Below are positions 19,537 to 28,313 of a DNA stretch of 64,000 nucleotides, in pieces. Source of the DNA: Burkholderiales bacterium (lineage in GTDB: Bacteria; Pseudomonadota; Gammaproteobacteria; Burkholderiales; WYBJ01); the NCBI GenBank assembly GCA_022841915.1, contig JALHQN010000004.1, positions 62,001-126,000 of the forward strand, given 5' to 3'. The position numbers were made by a program, and so were the translations under genes. Within the stretch, counting starts at the first letter, position 1. Every line of letters begins with the position of its first letter. The notes beneath the pieces are model-generated. The model did no database searches. It saw only the letters and a list, made by a program, of their open reading frames with translations, and had not been told where the DNA came from.

Positions 19537-19911
19537 GTGTTCAATAAGGTAGTGACTGCCATCGTTCTGGGGGGCTTGTTGATCGCAAGTCCCGCGGGGT
19601 TTTCGCATGAAGATCCGAAGCCTCGCCATGGCGGGATCATGCAGGTCGTCAACGATGTCTCGTATGAGCTCGTCATCAAGGATTCAGGCGTCGACATTCA
19701 CGTGAGCGATCACGGCAAGCCCATGTCGACGGCGGGCATGACCGGAAAGCTCACCGTCATGGTCGGCACGCAGAGATCGGATGTGGATCTGGTCGCTGCC
19801 GGCGACAAGCTCGAAGTCAAGGGCCTCAAGCTTGCCAAGGGTGCAAAGCTCGTGGCGGCCCTCACCTTGCCGAACAAGAAGGCTGTCACGGTCCGGTTCG
19901 CCATCAAGTAG
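19537..19911 (+). CDS. Small periplasmic protein of the metal RND operon
   Basis: 124 residues from a GTG at 19537 with AGGAGAA upstream. A signal peptide ends near SPAGFSHEDPK. The mature part has HEDPKPRHGG and several further His residues, then a Lys-rich beta-strand region ending VTVRFAIK. It follows the RND pump by 62 bases. A metal-binding or chaperone role in the periplasm fits the His residues and position but is inferred. Confidence 0.7.
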   Translation: MFNKVVTAIVLGGLLIASPAGFSHEDPKPRHGGIMQVVNDVSYELVIKDSGVDIHVSDHGKPMSTAGMTGKLTVMVGTQRSDVDLVAAGDKLEVKGLKLAKGAKLVAALTLPNKKAVTVRFAIK

Positions 19912-20276
19912 GGTGCCGTGACCCCGGGCTTCCATCGTCTGCCAGCGCGGCGCGGCGCTCGTCGGGGCGCTGTCGCGGCGTCCCCGGGCGCAAGAGGCTC
20001 GCCGTCGGCCGCGCCGATCTCCCTAGCACAGCGCGCCTTCGGTGCGGCCCGTACCGGCTCGGTCTTCGCGTCATGCGCATCCGCACGTGCCAGACGTTCA
20101 TCACCGAAACGAGTATTGATCGGGCGCCTACGTTTCGAGCGACGCGCTCGGTGGCCAGCGCAATGCGAATCGGACGGCGCTGCTTACATCGACCGCTTAC
20201 AACGCGGAATCAGGCGTGACGCGGATATTGACGTGGGTCAAGGCGAACGGGGCGCTGCCAGGAGAAACTGAAATCG
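19912..20276. other. Gap between the metal-efflux locus and the methyltransferase
   Basis: 365 bases in which I see no supported gene, repeat or strong promoter. The only notable element is AGGAGAAA near its 3' end, which serves the next gene. Confidence 0.4.
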
Positions 20277-20966
20277 GTGTCATTCTCTCCCTCTCCAGCC
20301 ATGCGTAACCTTGTCTGCGTCGCTCAGCGGGTATGTGTCCTTCTGGCGCTCGCACTCGCTGTGTTGCCTGCTTGGGCACAGTCCTCGTCGGGAGGCGCGC
20401 GCCAGTTCAGTGATGCCGCCGAGTGGTCGCGCTGGTTCGACAGCGAAGAGCGCGATGCTTGGCAGAAGCCGGTCGAAGTGCTTTCCGCACTTGCACTGCC
20501 GCGCTCGGCCGTCGTCGCCGATATCGGCGCCGGCACAGGCTATTTCTCGGCTCGGCTCGCGCGCGCCCTCCCCGACGGGAAGGTCTACGCCGTCGATGTC
20601 GAGCCGGAGATGGTGCGGCACTTGCGCGATCGGGCTGCCGCAGAACGCATCGGCAACATGCACGCGGTGCAAGCTGCGCGCGATGATCCACGCTTGCCGG
20701 AGCCGGTCGATCTCGTGCTCATGGTCAATGTCCAGGGCTTGATGGTGCGGCCCGGAGACTACTTTGCACGGTTGCGCTCGATGTTGAAGCCCGGTGGGCG
20801 GGTGGCCATCGTTTCGACGCGTATCGATTCACCGATAGGCGCGCGGGCACAGATGCGGGTCGCACCCGAGAAGGTGAAGCAAGACATGGCCGACCAAGGC
20901 TATGCGCTCGTCGCCGAGCACGACTTTCTTCCTTATCAGTTTTTTCTCGTCTTCTCCATCAAGTAA
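20277..20966 (+). CDS. Exported SAM-dependent methyltransferase-fold protein
   Basis: 229 residues from a GTG at 20277 (AGGAG twelve bases upstream; the ATG at 20301 is an alternative without a ribosome site). A signal peptide covers residues about 10-34 (cleavage near AWAQ). The rest is a class I methyltransferase domain: motif I ADIGAGTGYFS (81-91), acidic motif II VDVEP (106-110), then a PGGRVAIVSTRIDSP segment. The fold would bind S-adenosylmethionine, yet the signal peptide sends it to the periplasm. Related exported proteins with the same start (QFSDAAEW..WFD.EERDAWQKP) are known to me as a recurring but uncharacterised family. Substrate unknown. Confidence 0.75.
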   Translation: MSFSPSPAMRNLVCVAQRVCVLLALALAVLPAWAQSSSGGARQFSDAAEWSRWFDSEERDAWQKPVEVLSALALPRSAVVADIGAGTGYFSARLARALPDGKVYAVDVEPEMVRHLRDRAAAERIGNMHAVQAARDDPRLPEPVDLVLMVNVQGLMVRPGDYFARLRSMLKPGGRVAIVSTRIDSPIGARAQMRVAPEKVKQDMADQGYALVAEHDFLPYQFFLVFSIK

Positions 20967-20968
20967 GG

Positions 20969-21024
20969 CCGGTACGCCGAAGCGTGCCGGTCGGGTCGGC
21001 CGCGAGGAGAGATCTCGCCGACCC
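20969..21024. terminator. Two hairpins between convergent genes
   Basis: CCGGTACGC-CGAA-GCGTGCCGG (20969-20990, one G.U pair) and GGGTCGGC ... GCCGACCC (20993-21024) fill the 64-base gap between the methyltransferase and the oppositely oriented chromate transporter. Likely a bidirectional transcription end. Confidence 0.55.
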
Positions 21025-21030
21025 TGGTGT

Positions 21031-22431
21031 TCAGATGCCGAGCGCGCGGGAGAGAAAGTGCCAAGCGGTGCCGAGGGCGCCGCATGCGGCGAGGACGATC
21101 ATGACATCGATCTTGTAGCGGAACAGGGCGATGAAGGCAGCGATGCCGATCAGGAGCGATGGCCACTCGAAACGGCCGCTGAACGGGGCTGCTTCGGTGG
21201 CTTCTGGCCAGAGCACATGCCAAGCAAAGAAGAGCGCAAGATTCAGTATGACGCCGACCACCGCGGCCGTGATGCCGGTGAGAGGGGCAGTGAATTTCAG
21301 ATCGCCGTGCGTCGTTTCCACCAGCGGACCGCCTGTCAGAATGAAGATGAAGCTCGGCAGGAACGTGAAGTAGGTGACGACAGTGGCTGCCAGCGCGCCG
21401 CTGAGGAATGCTGCATCGGGTCCCAGAATCGCCTGCGTCCAGCCGCCGACGAAGCCCACGAAGGCGACGACCATGATGAGCGGGCCGGGTGTGGTTTCGC
21501 CGAGCGCGAGGCCGTCGATCATCTGCGCTGCGGTGATCCATCCGTAGTGATCCACCGCGCCCTGGTAGACGTAGGGAAGCACGGCGTACGCGCCGCCGAA
21601 GGTAAGCAATGCCGCCTTGGTGAAGAACCATCCCATGTGGGTGAGGGTGGCGCTCATGCCGTGGGTTGCGATCAAGGCGGCCATGGCGCCGGTCCATAGC
21701 CCGAGTCCGACGAGGGCGACGCATGTCAGCCGGCGCCACGAGAATCGGGCATGGGGCGGCGTCGGTGTGTGATCGTCGATCACAGCCGCACCGTAGCTCT
21801 GCTTTGACGATCCGTGACCGCCTCCGGTGGCGAATTGGCGCGGGCGCAGTCTTCCGCCGATGTAGCCGAGCACGCCGGCGGCGATCACGATCAACGGAAA
21901 GGGCAGGTTCAGCAGGAAGATCGCCACGAATGCCGCGGCGGCTATGCCGATCAGATAACCGTTCTTGAGTGCGCGCGACCCGATTCGATAGGCAGCGAAG
22001 ACCACGATCGCCGTGACGGCGGGCTTGATCCCGTAGAGTATGCCGGCCACCACGGGCAGGTTGCCGAAGGCGACGTAGATCCATGACAGGACGATGAGGA
22101 TGATCAACGAGGGAAGCACGAACAGGCCGCCGGCGATGATCCCGCCCCAAGTCCGGTGCAGCAGCCAGCCGATGTAGGTCGCCAACTGCTGCGCTTCCGG
22201 CCCGGGCAGGAGCATGCAATAGTTCAATGCATGCAAGAAGCGATTTTCGGAGATCCATCGCCGCCGCTCGACCAATTCCTGGTGCATGACGGCGATCTGG
22301 CCTGCCGGACCGCCGAAGCTGATGAAGCCGAGTTTGAGCCAGAACCAGAATGCTTCAGCGAGGGTGGGCGGCGCAGGCGCTGTATCGATGCGGGTACGGT
22401 CGGGCGTCGTATCGGAAGCGGCCATGTTCAA
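21031..22431 (-). CDS. chrA: Chromate transporter ChrA
   Basis: 466 residues with ten or more hydrophobic segments. Two CHR domains are present, each with an FGG motif (FGGPAGQIAVMHQEL near residue 40; FGGAYAVLPYVYQGA near 275) and a PGP motif (LLPGPEAQQLATYIG; TTPGPLIMVV). This is the long-chain, two-domain ChrA type. It exports chromate from the cytoplasm. A second ATG two codons in is possible. It is a single gene with no chrB-like regulator beside it. Chromate specificity is the family assignment and not shown by the sequence itself. Confidence 0.9.
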   Translation of the reverse strand: MNMAASDTTPDRTRIDTAPAPPTLAEAFWFWLKLGFISFGGPAGQIAVMHQELVERRRWISENRFLHALNYCMLLPGPEAQQLATYIGWLLHRTWGGIIAGGLFVLPSLIILIVLSWIYVAFGNLPVVAGILYGIKPAVTAIVVFAAYRIGSRALKNGYLIGIAAAAFVAIFLLNLPFPLIVIAAGVLGYIGGRLRPRQFATGGGHGSSKQSYGAAVIDDHTPTPPHARFSWRRLTCVALVGLGLWTGAMAALIATHGMSATLTHMGWFFTKAALLTFGGAYAVLPYVYQGAVDHYGWITAAQMIDGLALGETTPGPLIMVVAFVGFVGGWTQAILGPDAAFLSGALAATVVTYFTFLPSFIFILTGGPLVETTHGDLKFTAPLTGITAAVVGVILNLALFFAWHVLWPEATEAAPFSGRFEWPSLLIGIAAFIALFRYKIDVMIVLAACGALGTAWHFLSRALGI

Positions 22432-22881
22432 TCGCTCCCCTGGCGTGTACTCGTTGAATGGCAGGCGCTCGACGAACGATCAGCGATGAGGGTATGCGGG
22501 GCAATGGCGGCGTCCATGGATCATCCTTCGCGCAGATGCGAGTACACGAAGGCAGCGCTTGGACGCGAACGTCTGGAGAGTAGCCCCGGGGAGCCTGCCG
22601 ATCCCCGGTTGACGAGCACAGCCTAGGCGATCGGGCCGACGGAAGTCAAGCCGAGTCGGGTTACGAAGCGACCCGCGTGCTTGCAGCTCCGACAGCGGCC
22701 GCTCATCCGGAAAATGGGTATGATCGCCTTGGCGCTCGAAGGCGTGACACAGTCTCGCGAACATCGATTACTTCCCCGCATCGGCAAGAGCAGATCGATT
22801 TTCGGCAGACCCCCCGTGCTGCACGGGGATGCCGCCGTCGCCATTCCGCAGGGGTACACGATTTTCGCCAGGAGGCTGTCG
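22432..22881. other. Divergent intergenic region with a 17-base palindrome
   Basis: 450 bases between the divergent chrA and LLM enzyme genes. It contains CCCCGTGC-T-GCACGGGG at 22812-22828, a perfect palindrome about 55 bases before the downstream ATG and so a possible operator. An open frame continues upstream of the LLM start but lacks conserved sequence and a ribosome site, so I treat it as untranslated. Confidence 0.4.
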
Positions 22882-23907
22882 ATGAGCGACATACAGTTTG
22901 GATTGATGATCCGCGGGCAGTTTCCGCAGAACGAAGACATGGGTGCGCGGTTCGAGGAGATGGTCGAGCAGGTGCGTCTGGTCGACCGGCTCGGCTTCGC
23001 ATCCCTGACCAAGGGCATGCACTACGCGTCGCATCCGCTGCAGGCGTTCAACCAGATCGTCTGGCACTCGCGCATGGCCGCGGAATCGAAGAACCTGCGG
23101 CTGAACTTCGGCATCATTCTGCTCGCCTTGCACAAGCCGCTGGATATCGCCGAGCAGCTCGCATCCCTCGATGTCATGTCGAAGGGGCGGGTGATCTTCG
23201 GTGCTGCCCTCGGGTATCGGGAGGTCGAGCTGGCCGCCTTCGGCGTCGAGCGCAAACAGATCGTGCGCCGGTTCACCGAGAACCTGGAGGCGATCAAGCG
23301 GCTGTGGACCGAGGAGAAGGTCTCCATGAAGGGGACCTACTTCGAGCTGCTGGAGGCCAACGCCTCTGTCAAGCCGGCGCAGAAGCCGCATCCACCGATC
23401 TGGATCGGCGCCAACGCGGATCCGGCCATCGAGCGGGCGGCCCGGCTCGGCGATTGCTGGTATGTCAATCCGCATAACCGGATCGACACCATTCAGCAGC
23501 AGGTCGACGTTTACAAGCGTGCGCTGGATGCCGCCGGCAAGCCTTTCCCGACCGAATTCCCGGGCCGGCGCGAGTGCTTCGTTGCCCGCACACGCGAGGA
23601 GGCCATCCGCCTGTGCAAGCCTTATCTCGCAAAGAAATACGAGGTCTATCACGCCTGGGGGCAGGACAAGGCAATGCCGGCAGGCGACAACGATCTCGGT
23701 CTGGAATTCGACGAGCTGATCAAGGACCGCTTCTTCCTCGGCGGGCCGGACGAAGTGGCGCAGCAGATCATCGACTACACGCGGACCACCGGTATCAACC
23801 ACCACGTACTGAGCTGCCAGTGGCCGGGCATGCCGCAGAACATGGTGCTCGACACCCTCAATTTGCTCGCCGAAGAGGTCTTCCCCCGGGTGCGACAAGG
23901 GCTGTAA
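22882..23907 (+). CDS. LLM-class flavin-dependent oxidoreductase
   Basis: 341 residues from the ATG at 22882, chosen for the AGGAGG seven bases upstream. The sequence follows the luciferase-like TIM barrel: start IQFGLMIRGQFP, the LASLDVMSKGRVIFGAALGYREVELAAFGV region typical of bacterial luciferase-like monooxygenases (about residues 95-120), and PPIWIGANADPAIERAARLGDCW. These enzymes use reduced flavin, FMN or F420, to oxidise varied substrates. It starts a three-gene set with a Bug-type binding protein and an Ldh2-family dehydrogenase, so uptake and oxidation of an organic acid or xenobiotic is a reasonable guess. Substrate unknown. Confidence 0.85.
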   Translation: MSDIQFGLMIRGQFPQNEDMGARFEEMVEQVRLVDRLGFASLTKGMHYASHPLQAFNQIVWHSRMAAESKNLRLNFGIILLALHKPLDIAEQLASLDVMSKGRVIFGAALGYREVELAAFGVERKQIVRRFTENLEAIKRLWTEEKVSMKGTYFELLEANASVKPAQKPHPPIWIGANADPAIERAARLGDCWYVNPHNRIDTIQQQVDVYKRALDAAGKPFPTEFPGRRECFVARTREEAIRLCKPYLAKKYEVYHAWGQDKAMPAGDNDLGLEFDELIKDRFFLGGPDEVAQQIIDYTRTTGINHHVLSCQWPGMPQNMVLDTLNLLAEEVFPRVRQGL

Positions 23908-23996
23908 ACGCGAGCGCGAGCAAGAAGGCGCGCACCGCTTCGCGCGCTTGCGCCGGAATCGGCATGCTGGGCCAGGAACGAACGAGGCGAACGACG

Positions 23997-24986
23997 ATGA
24001 ACCGGGACGCGGGCATGCGAAGCGTGATGGCTGGACTGGTGGCCGCGACCCTGCTGGCCGCCACCGGGGTCGCCGCGCAGGTTCAGGCTTATCCGAGCCG
24101 GCCCATCCGGTTCGTGATTCCGTTCGCGCCCGCGGGAGCGAACGACATCATCGGGCGCATGGTGGGCGGCAAGCTCGGCGAAGTGCTGGGCCAGCAGATG
24201 ATCATGGACAACCGGGGTGGCGCCGGCGGATCTATCGGCGTCGAGATGACGGCGAAAGCCGTGCCCGACGGGTATACCCTGCTTCTGGGCAACATCGCCA
24301 CGCTGGCCGTGAATCCGACGCTCTATCCGAAGCTGGCTTACGACCCGGTCAAGGATCTGCAGCCGATCTCGCTCATCGCCAAGTCGCCCCAGATCCTGGT
24401 CGTGCACCCGTCCTTGCCCGCCACCTCGGTGAAGGCGCTGATCGCGCTGGCCCGGTCGCGCCCCGGCATGCTGGTCTATGGCTCGGGAGGCAACGGCAGC
24501 GGCGCGCACTTGACCGCCGAGTACTTCAAGCTGCTGACCAAGACCGACCTCGTGCATATTCCTTACAAGGGGCTGGGGCCGGCCTACATCGATCTCATCG
24601 CCGGTCAGGTGCCGGTGGTCTTCGGCGGTGTGACGGGCGTGGCGCCGCACATTCGCAGCAAGCGGGTACGCCCGCTCGGGGTGACGGGCGCGCAGCGTGT
24701 ATCGGCTTTCCCCGAGATCCCGACGATCGCCGAGGGAGGTGTGAAGGGCTACGACGTCACCCTCTGGTATGGCGTGCTCGCGCCGTCCGGCACGCCGGGC
24801 GCGATCGTGTCGCGTTTGCATGCCGCGATGACGACCGCGCTGCAGAGTCCGGATCTGCGGCAGCGTCTGATCAACGACGGCGCGGAGCCGACCGCGAGTT
24901 CGCCCGAGGCGTTCCGAGCGTTCATCCAGTCCGAGATCGATCGCTGGGCCCCCATCATCCGGGCGTCGGGCGCGAAGGTCGATTGA
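23997..24986 (+). CDS. Bug/TctC-family periplasmic solute-binding protein
   Basis: 329 residues. A signal peptide (cleavage near VAAQ, about residue 27) precedes the family hallmark YPSRPIRFVIPFAPAGANDI. Other Bug motifs are VDNRGGAGG-like MDNRGGAGGSIG, the VHIPYKGLGPA segment and LWYGVLAPSGTP. Such proteins bind carboxylates or other small organics in the periplasm. Most, as here, are not next to TctA/TctB membrane components. It lies 89 bases after the LLM enzyme and 46 before the dehydrogenase, so it probably serves their substrate. Confidence 0.92.
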   Translation: MNRDAGMRSVMAGLVAATLLAATGVAAQVQAYPSRPIRFVIPFAPAGANDIIGRMVGGKLGEVLGQQMIMDNRGGAGGSIGVEMTAKAVPDGYTLLLGNIATLAVNPTLYPKLAYDPVKDLQPISLIAKSPQILVVHPSLPATSVKALIALARSRPGMLVYGSGGNGSGAHLTAEYFKLLTKTDLVHIPYKGLGPAYIDLIAGQVPVVFGGVTGVAPHIRSKRVRPLGVTGAQRVSAFPEIPTIAEGGVKGYDVTLWYGVLAPSGTPGAIVSRLHAAMTTALQSPDLRQRLINDGAEPTASSPEAFRAFIQSEIDRWAPIIRASGAKVD

Positions 24987-25032
24987 GGATTACGCCGCGC
25001 CTCGCCCTGCGACGTCCAATGAAGGAGACGCG

Positions 25033-26067
25033 ATGACCCAAGCCATGAACGAGACATCTTCCGACCGCCTACGACTGAGCGTCGACGAAGCGCGCCGTCT
25101 CGCCGAGAGCGCGTTGCAGCGCATCGGCTACGACGCGCAGGAGGCGAGCATCGTCGCCGATCACGTGCTCGATGCTGCGCTGTGCGGCTATGAATACTCA
25201 GGGTTGCCCAAGATCCTGAACGTGGCCGAGCATCGCCGGCTGCGCCAGCCGCGGCGCGCGATGCGCGTGGTGCACGAGACGCCGGTCTCGGTGCGCTTCG
25301 ACGGCGGCAACAACGTCGGCATGGTGGCCTTGTACCGCGCGACCGAGGCCGCGATTGAGAAAGCATCGGCGCACGGCTTCGCCGTCGCGGGCGTGAACAA
25401 CAGTTGGGTGAGCGGGCGCAGCGCCTACTTCGTCGAGCGGATCGCCCGCGCCGGTCTCGTGGGCATGCTGACGATCAGTTCGACGCGCCACGTCGCGCCG
25501 CCGGGAGGCGCCGAAGCCGCCATCGGCACCAATCCCATTGCGTTCGGATTCCCGGGCATCGAGGAACCGTTCGTGATCGATCTGGGTACCTCCGCCTTCA
25601 TGTCGACCGACATGGAGTTTCGCTTGCGGCGCGGCGAACTGTTGCCCGAGGGGGTGGCGATCGATGCGCAGGGGCGGCCTACGCGTGATCCATTCGAGGC
25701 GAAGAAGGGCGCCCTCCTTACGCTCGCCGGCTACAAAGGGTTCGCGCTGGCCATGGCGATGCAGTCGCTCGGCGTGCTCGCCGGGTCGGCCACCGACGTC
25801 GAGCGCAATTACGGTTACCTCATCATCGCGCTGCGGCCGGACCTCATGGTGCCGCTGGAAGAATTCAAGCGCGATCAGGCCGAGATGATCGCGCGCGTGA
25901 AGGCGACGCCGCGCCAGCCGGGCGTGGACGAGATCCGGCTGCCCTCGGAGCGCTCGTTTCGCGAGCGTGCACGGCATCTGCGCGAAGGCATCGTCATCGA
26001 CCGCGCGATCCGCGATGCGCTGCTGGCCTTGCCGACCGGACTGCTGCCTGCGCTGAGCGAGGCGTAG
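25033..26067 (+). CDS. Ldh2-family malate/lactate-type dehydrogenase
   Basis: 344 residues with AAGGAGA before the ATG. It matches the Ldh2/YlbC/ComC family of NAD(P)-dependent dehydrogenases: an N-terminal helical segment with DEARRLAESALQRIGY, the VAGVNNSWVSGRSAYFVERIA region, and the nucleotide-binding APPGGAEAAIGTNPIAFGFPG stretch (about residues 157-177). Members oxidise 2-hydroxy acids such as malate, lactate or sulfolactate. Last gene of the LLM-Bug-Ldh set. Substrate not determinable. Confidence 0.87.
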   Translation: MTQAMNETSSDRLRLSVDEARRLAESALQRIGYDAQEASIVADHVLDAALCGYEYSGLPKILNVAEHRRLRQPRRAMRVVHETPVSVRFDGGNNVGMVALYRATEAAIEKASAHGFAVAGVNNSWVSGRSAYFVERIARAGLVGMLTISSTRHVAPPGGAEAAIGTNPIAFGFPGIEEPFVIDLGTSAFMSTDMEFRLRRGELLPEGVAIDAQGRPTRDPFEAKKGALLTLAGYKGFALAMAMQSLGVLAGSATDVERNYGYLIIALRPDLMVPLEEFKRDQAEMIARVKATPRQPGVDEIRLPSERSFRERARHLREGIVIDRAIRDALLALPTGLLPALSEA

Positions 26068-26117
26068 CGCGCCGATCGACGGCGAGTCAGGCGTCCCGCG
26101 TCGCGGCGCTTGCTCGA

Positions 26118-27065
26118 TCAGCGCTCTGTGACGACATCGCGCCAGCGCTGCATCTCGTCCTTGATCAGGGCGGCGAGTTGCTCCGGCGTCGACGGTGCCG
26201 GATTGAGCCCCTGGCGTCGCGTGGTCTGCACGAGATTCGGTTCCTTGAGCACGTCGTTCAGCGCCGCGTTCAGCCGCTTGATGACCGGCGCGGGTGTGCC
26301 CGCAGGCGCCACCACGCCGAACCAGAACGTGGCGTCGTACCCGGTGAGTCCGGCCTCGCGCATGGAAGGCACATCGGGCAGGCTCGGATCCCGCTCGCGG
26401 CTGGTCACGGCCAAGACGCGTACCTTGCTGCGGATGTTCGCGGCCGTGGTCGTGGCCGCGAAGCCGACCCGGACCTCGCCGCCGAGCAGGGCCGTGATGA
26501 CATCCGAGCCGCCCTTGTAGGGGACATGGGTGAGCTTGATCCGGGCGACGCTTTGCAGCATCTGACCGGAGAGGTGTCCGGCCGAGCCTATTCCCTGGGT
26601 CGCGTAGTTCATCTCCCCCGGCTTCTGCTTGGCGATGGCCACCACTTCGGAGACCGTCTTTGCGGGGAAATCGGGTCGAACGATCAGCGCATTGGCGAAG
26701 GTGAACGTCTGTCCGATCGGCGCGAATGCCGTCTCGGTTTTATAAGGGGGGTTCTTCTCCGTGATCTGGCTGATGGTGAGCGCGCCCTGGCTCGACCATG
26801 CCAGCGTGTACCCATCCGCCGGAGCGCGCGCGACGATCTGCGCCGCGACGACGCCGGCTGCGCCAGCGCGGTTGTCGACGACGATCGAGGTCCCCAGGAG
26901 TTCGCTCATTCGAGCAGCCACCAGGCGCGCGGAAACGTCGGCATTGCCCCCCGGCGAGAAACCGACCACCAGGCGGATCGGGCGGTTCGGATAGTCCTGC
27001 GCCGTCACCGGGGCAGCCACCGTGACGCACAACACAAGGGTCGTAAACGACAGTGCGATTTTCAT
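26118..27065 (-). CDS. Bug/TctC-family periplasmic solute-binding protein
   Basis: 315 residues from the ATG at 27065, which has GGAGGAG upstream; a longer frame exists without a ribosome site. A signal peptide ends near VTAQ, followed by DYPNRPIRLVVGFSPGGNADV. It has VDNRAGAAG, THVPYKGGSDV and FWFGVVAPAGTP, all Bug motifs. It faces the Ldh2 gene tail to tail and is transcribed alone. Ligand unknown; no TctAB genes are in the window. Confidence 0.92.
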   Translation of the reverse strand: MKIALSFTTLVLCVTVAAPVTAQDYPNRPIRLVVGFSPGGNADVSARLVAARMSELLGTSIVVDNRAGAAGVVAAQIVARAPADGYTLAWSSQGALTISQITEKNPPYKTETAFAPIGQTFTFANALIVRPDFPAKTVSEVVAIAKQKPGEMNYATQGIGSAGHLSGQMLQSVARIKLTHVPYKGGSDVITALLGGEVRVGFAATTTAANIRSKVRVLAVTSRERDPSLPDVPSMREAGLTGYDATFWFGVVAPAGTPAPVIKRLNAALNDVLKEPNLVQTTRRQGLNPAPSTPEQLAALIKDEMQRWRDVVTER

Positions 27066-27168
27066 CGAGCTCCTCCTCCAAGGCACGGCCGGTCGTTCCG
27101 GCCGAATAGGGTTCAACCTGTGTGCTTAGCCGAAGACCGGAGCGCGTCCGGCGTCGCGAGTTCCTGAA

Positions 27169-28032
27169 CTACGGAGCGCGACCGCCGCCCAAACCGTTGG
27201 CGTAGCGCTGTCGTGCGGCTTCCTCAGCGGTGACGTCGCTGATCTCCCGCAGCACGGAGCGGACATCGGCGGGCTTTTCGTTGCGGGCGAAGCTGCCGGT
27301 CAAAGCCATGTCCGGCTGCAGCTTGCCGGTCTTGTAGATGGACCATATCTCTTTGCCATAATCGGTCGAACGCAGGGCGGGATCGAACTGGCCGAAATAC
27401 CGGGTGATGTTCTCGACGTCGCGCTCGAGCATGGCTTCGGCGCTGCTGTTGCCGGCGGGATCGACGGCCTGCGGCAGATCGATGATGACCGGCCCGCGCT
27501 TGCCGACCAGGATGTTGTACTCGGACAAGTCGCCGTGCACGACGCCCGCACAAAGCATGTGGACGATCTCGCCGATCAAGATCGCATGGTAGTCGCGCGC
27601 TTGTTCCAGCGTGAGACTCAAGTCGTTCAGTCGCGGCGCCGGCTCGCCGAACGCATCGGCGACGAGTTCCATGATCAGCACGCCGTCCAGGAAATTGTAG
27701 GGGTGAGGCACGCGAACGCCGGCAGATGCCAGGCGGCGCAGCATGTCGACCTCGGTGTTCTGCCACTCGGCTTCCTGTTGGGCGCGACCGTAACGCGAGC
27801 CGCTTTGCATGGCGCGTGCGCGGCGACTGCTCTTTACCTTGCGGCCTTCCGTATACTGGACCGCCTGGCGAAAGCTGCGCTTGCTTGCTTCCTTGTACAC
27901 CTTCGCGCAGCGTATCTCGTCCGCGCAGCGCACGAGATAGACCTGCGCCTCTTTGCCGCTCATGAGCTGTCGCAGCACTTCGTCGACCAGACCTTCCTCG
28001 ACGAGGGGCTGAATACGATTCGGGATTTTCAT
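27169..28032 (-). CDS. RIO1-like serine protein kinase
   Basis: 287 residues. Conserved RIO kinase features: a glycine-poor P-loop (SGKEAQVYLVR), catalytic Lys44 in CAKVYK, the catalytic loop HGDLSEYNIL with Asp168, and metal-binding Asp185 in IIDLPQAVD. The C-terminal tail contains a DYGKEIW segment. RIO kinases act in ribosome biogenesis in eukaryotes and archaea; bacterial members are not well understood. Monocistronic, divergent from the next gene. Confidence 0.88.
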   Translation of the reverse strand: MKIPNRIQPLVEEGLVDEVLRQLMSGKEAQVYLVRCADEIRCAKVYKEASKRSFRQAVQYTEGRKVKSSRRARAMQSGSRYGRAQQEAEWQNTEVDMLRRLASAGVRVPHPYNFLDGVLIMELVADAFGEPAPRLNDLSLTLEQARDYHAILIGEIVHMLCAGVVHGDLSEYNILVGKRGPVIIDLPQAVDPAGNSSAEAMLERDVENITRYFGQFDPALRSTDYGKEIWSIYKTGKLQPDMALTGSFARNEKPADVRSVLREISDVTAEEAARQRYANGLGGGRAP

Positions 28033-28313
28033 CGGCGCCTTAGGTTCGCGGCCTCGCGTTGACGCGGACGGCGGCGGAGGGCCATTCTACGCCTTTGCGC
28101 GGGGCTGCTCGGGTCTTGCTCGATTGTCCGGGCGCGAGCCAGCGATTGCCGCATGCCTCTCGTCGTCGCCGTACGGCGAGGGAGCCGGCGAAGCGACATC
28201 GATGCGATGGTTGGATAGTCGACGGGTCCGATTCGAGCCGCGATTGTCGCGCTGGCGCCCATCACCTATCCTTGCCGAGGACGCCTTTCCCCCCGCTGCA
28301 GGACGCCTTCGAC

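Noticed and set aside
19918-20271. 117-codon plus-strand open frame before the methyltransferase
   Set aside because: Arg/Ala-rich with no ribosome site and no recognisable sequence.
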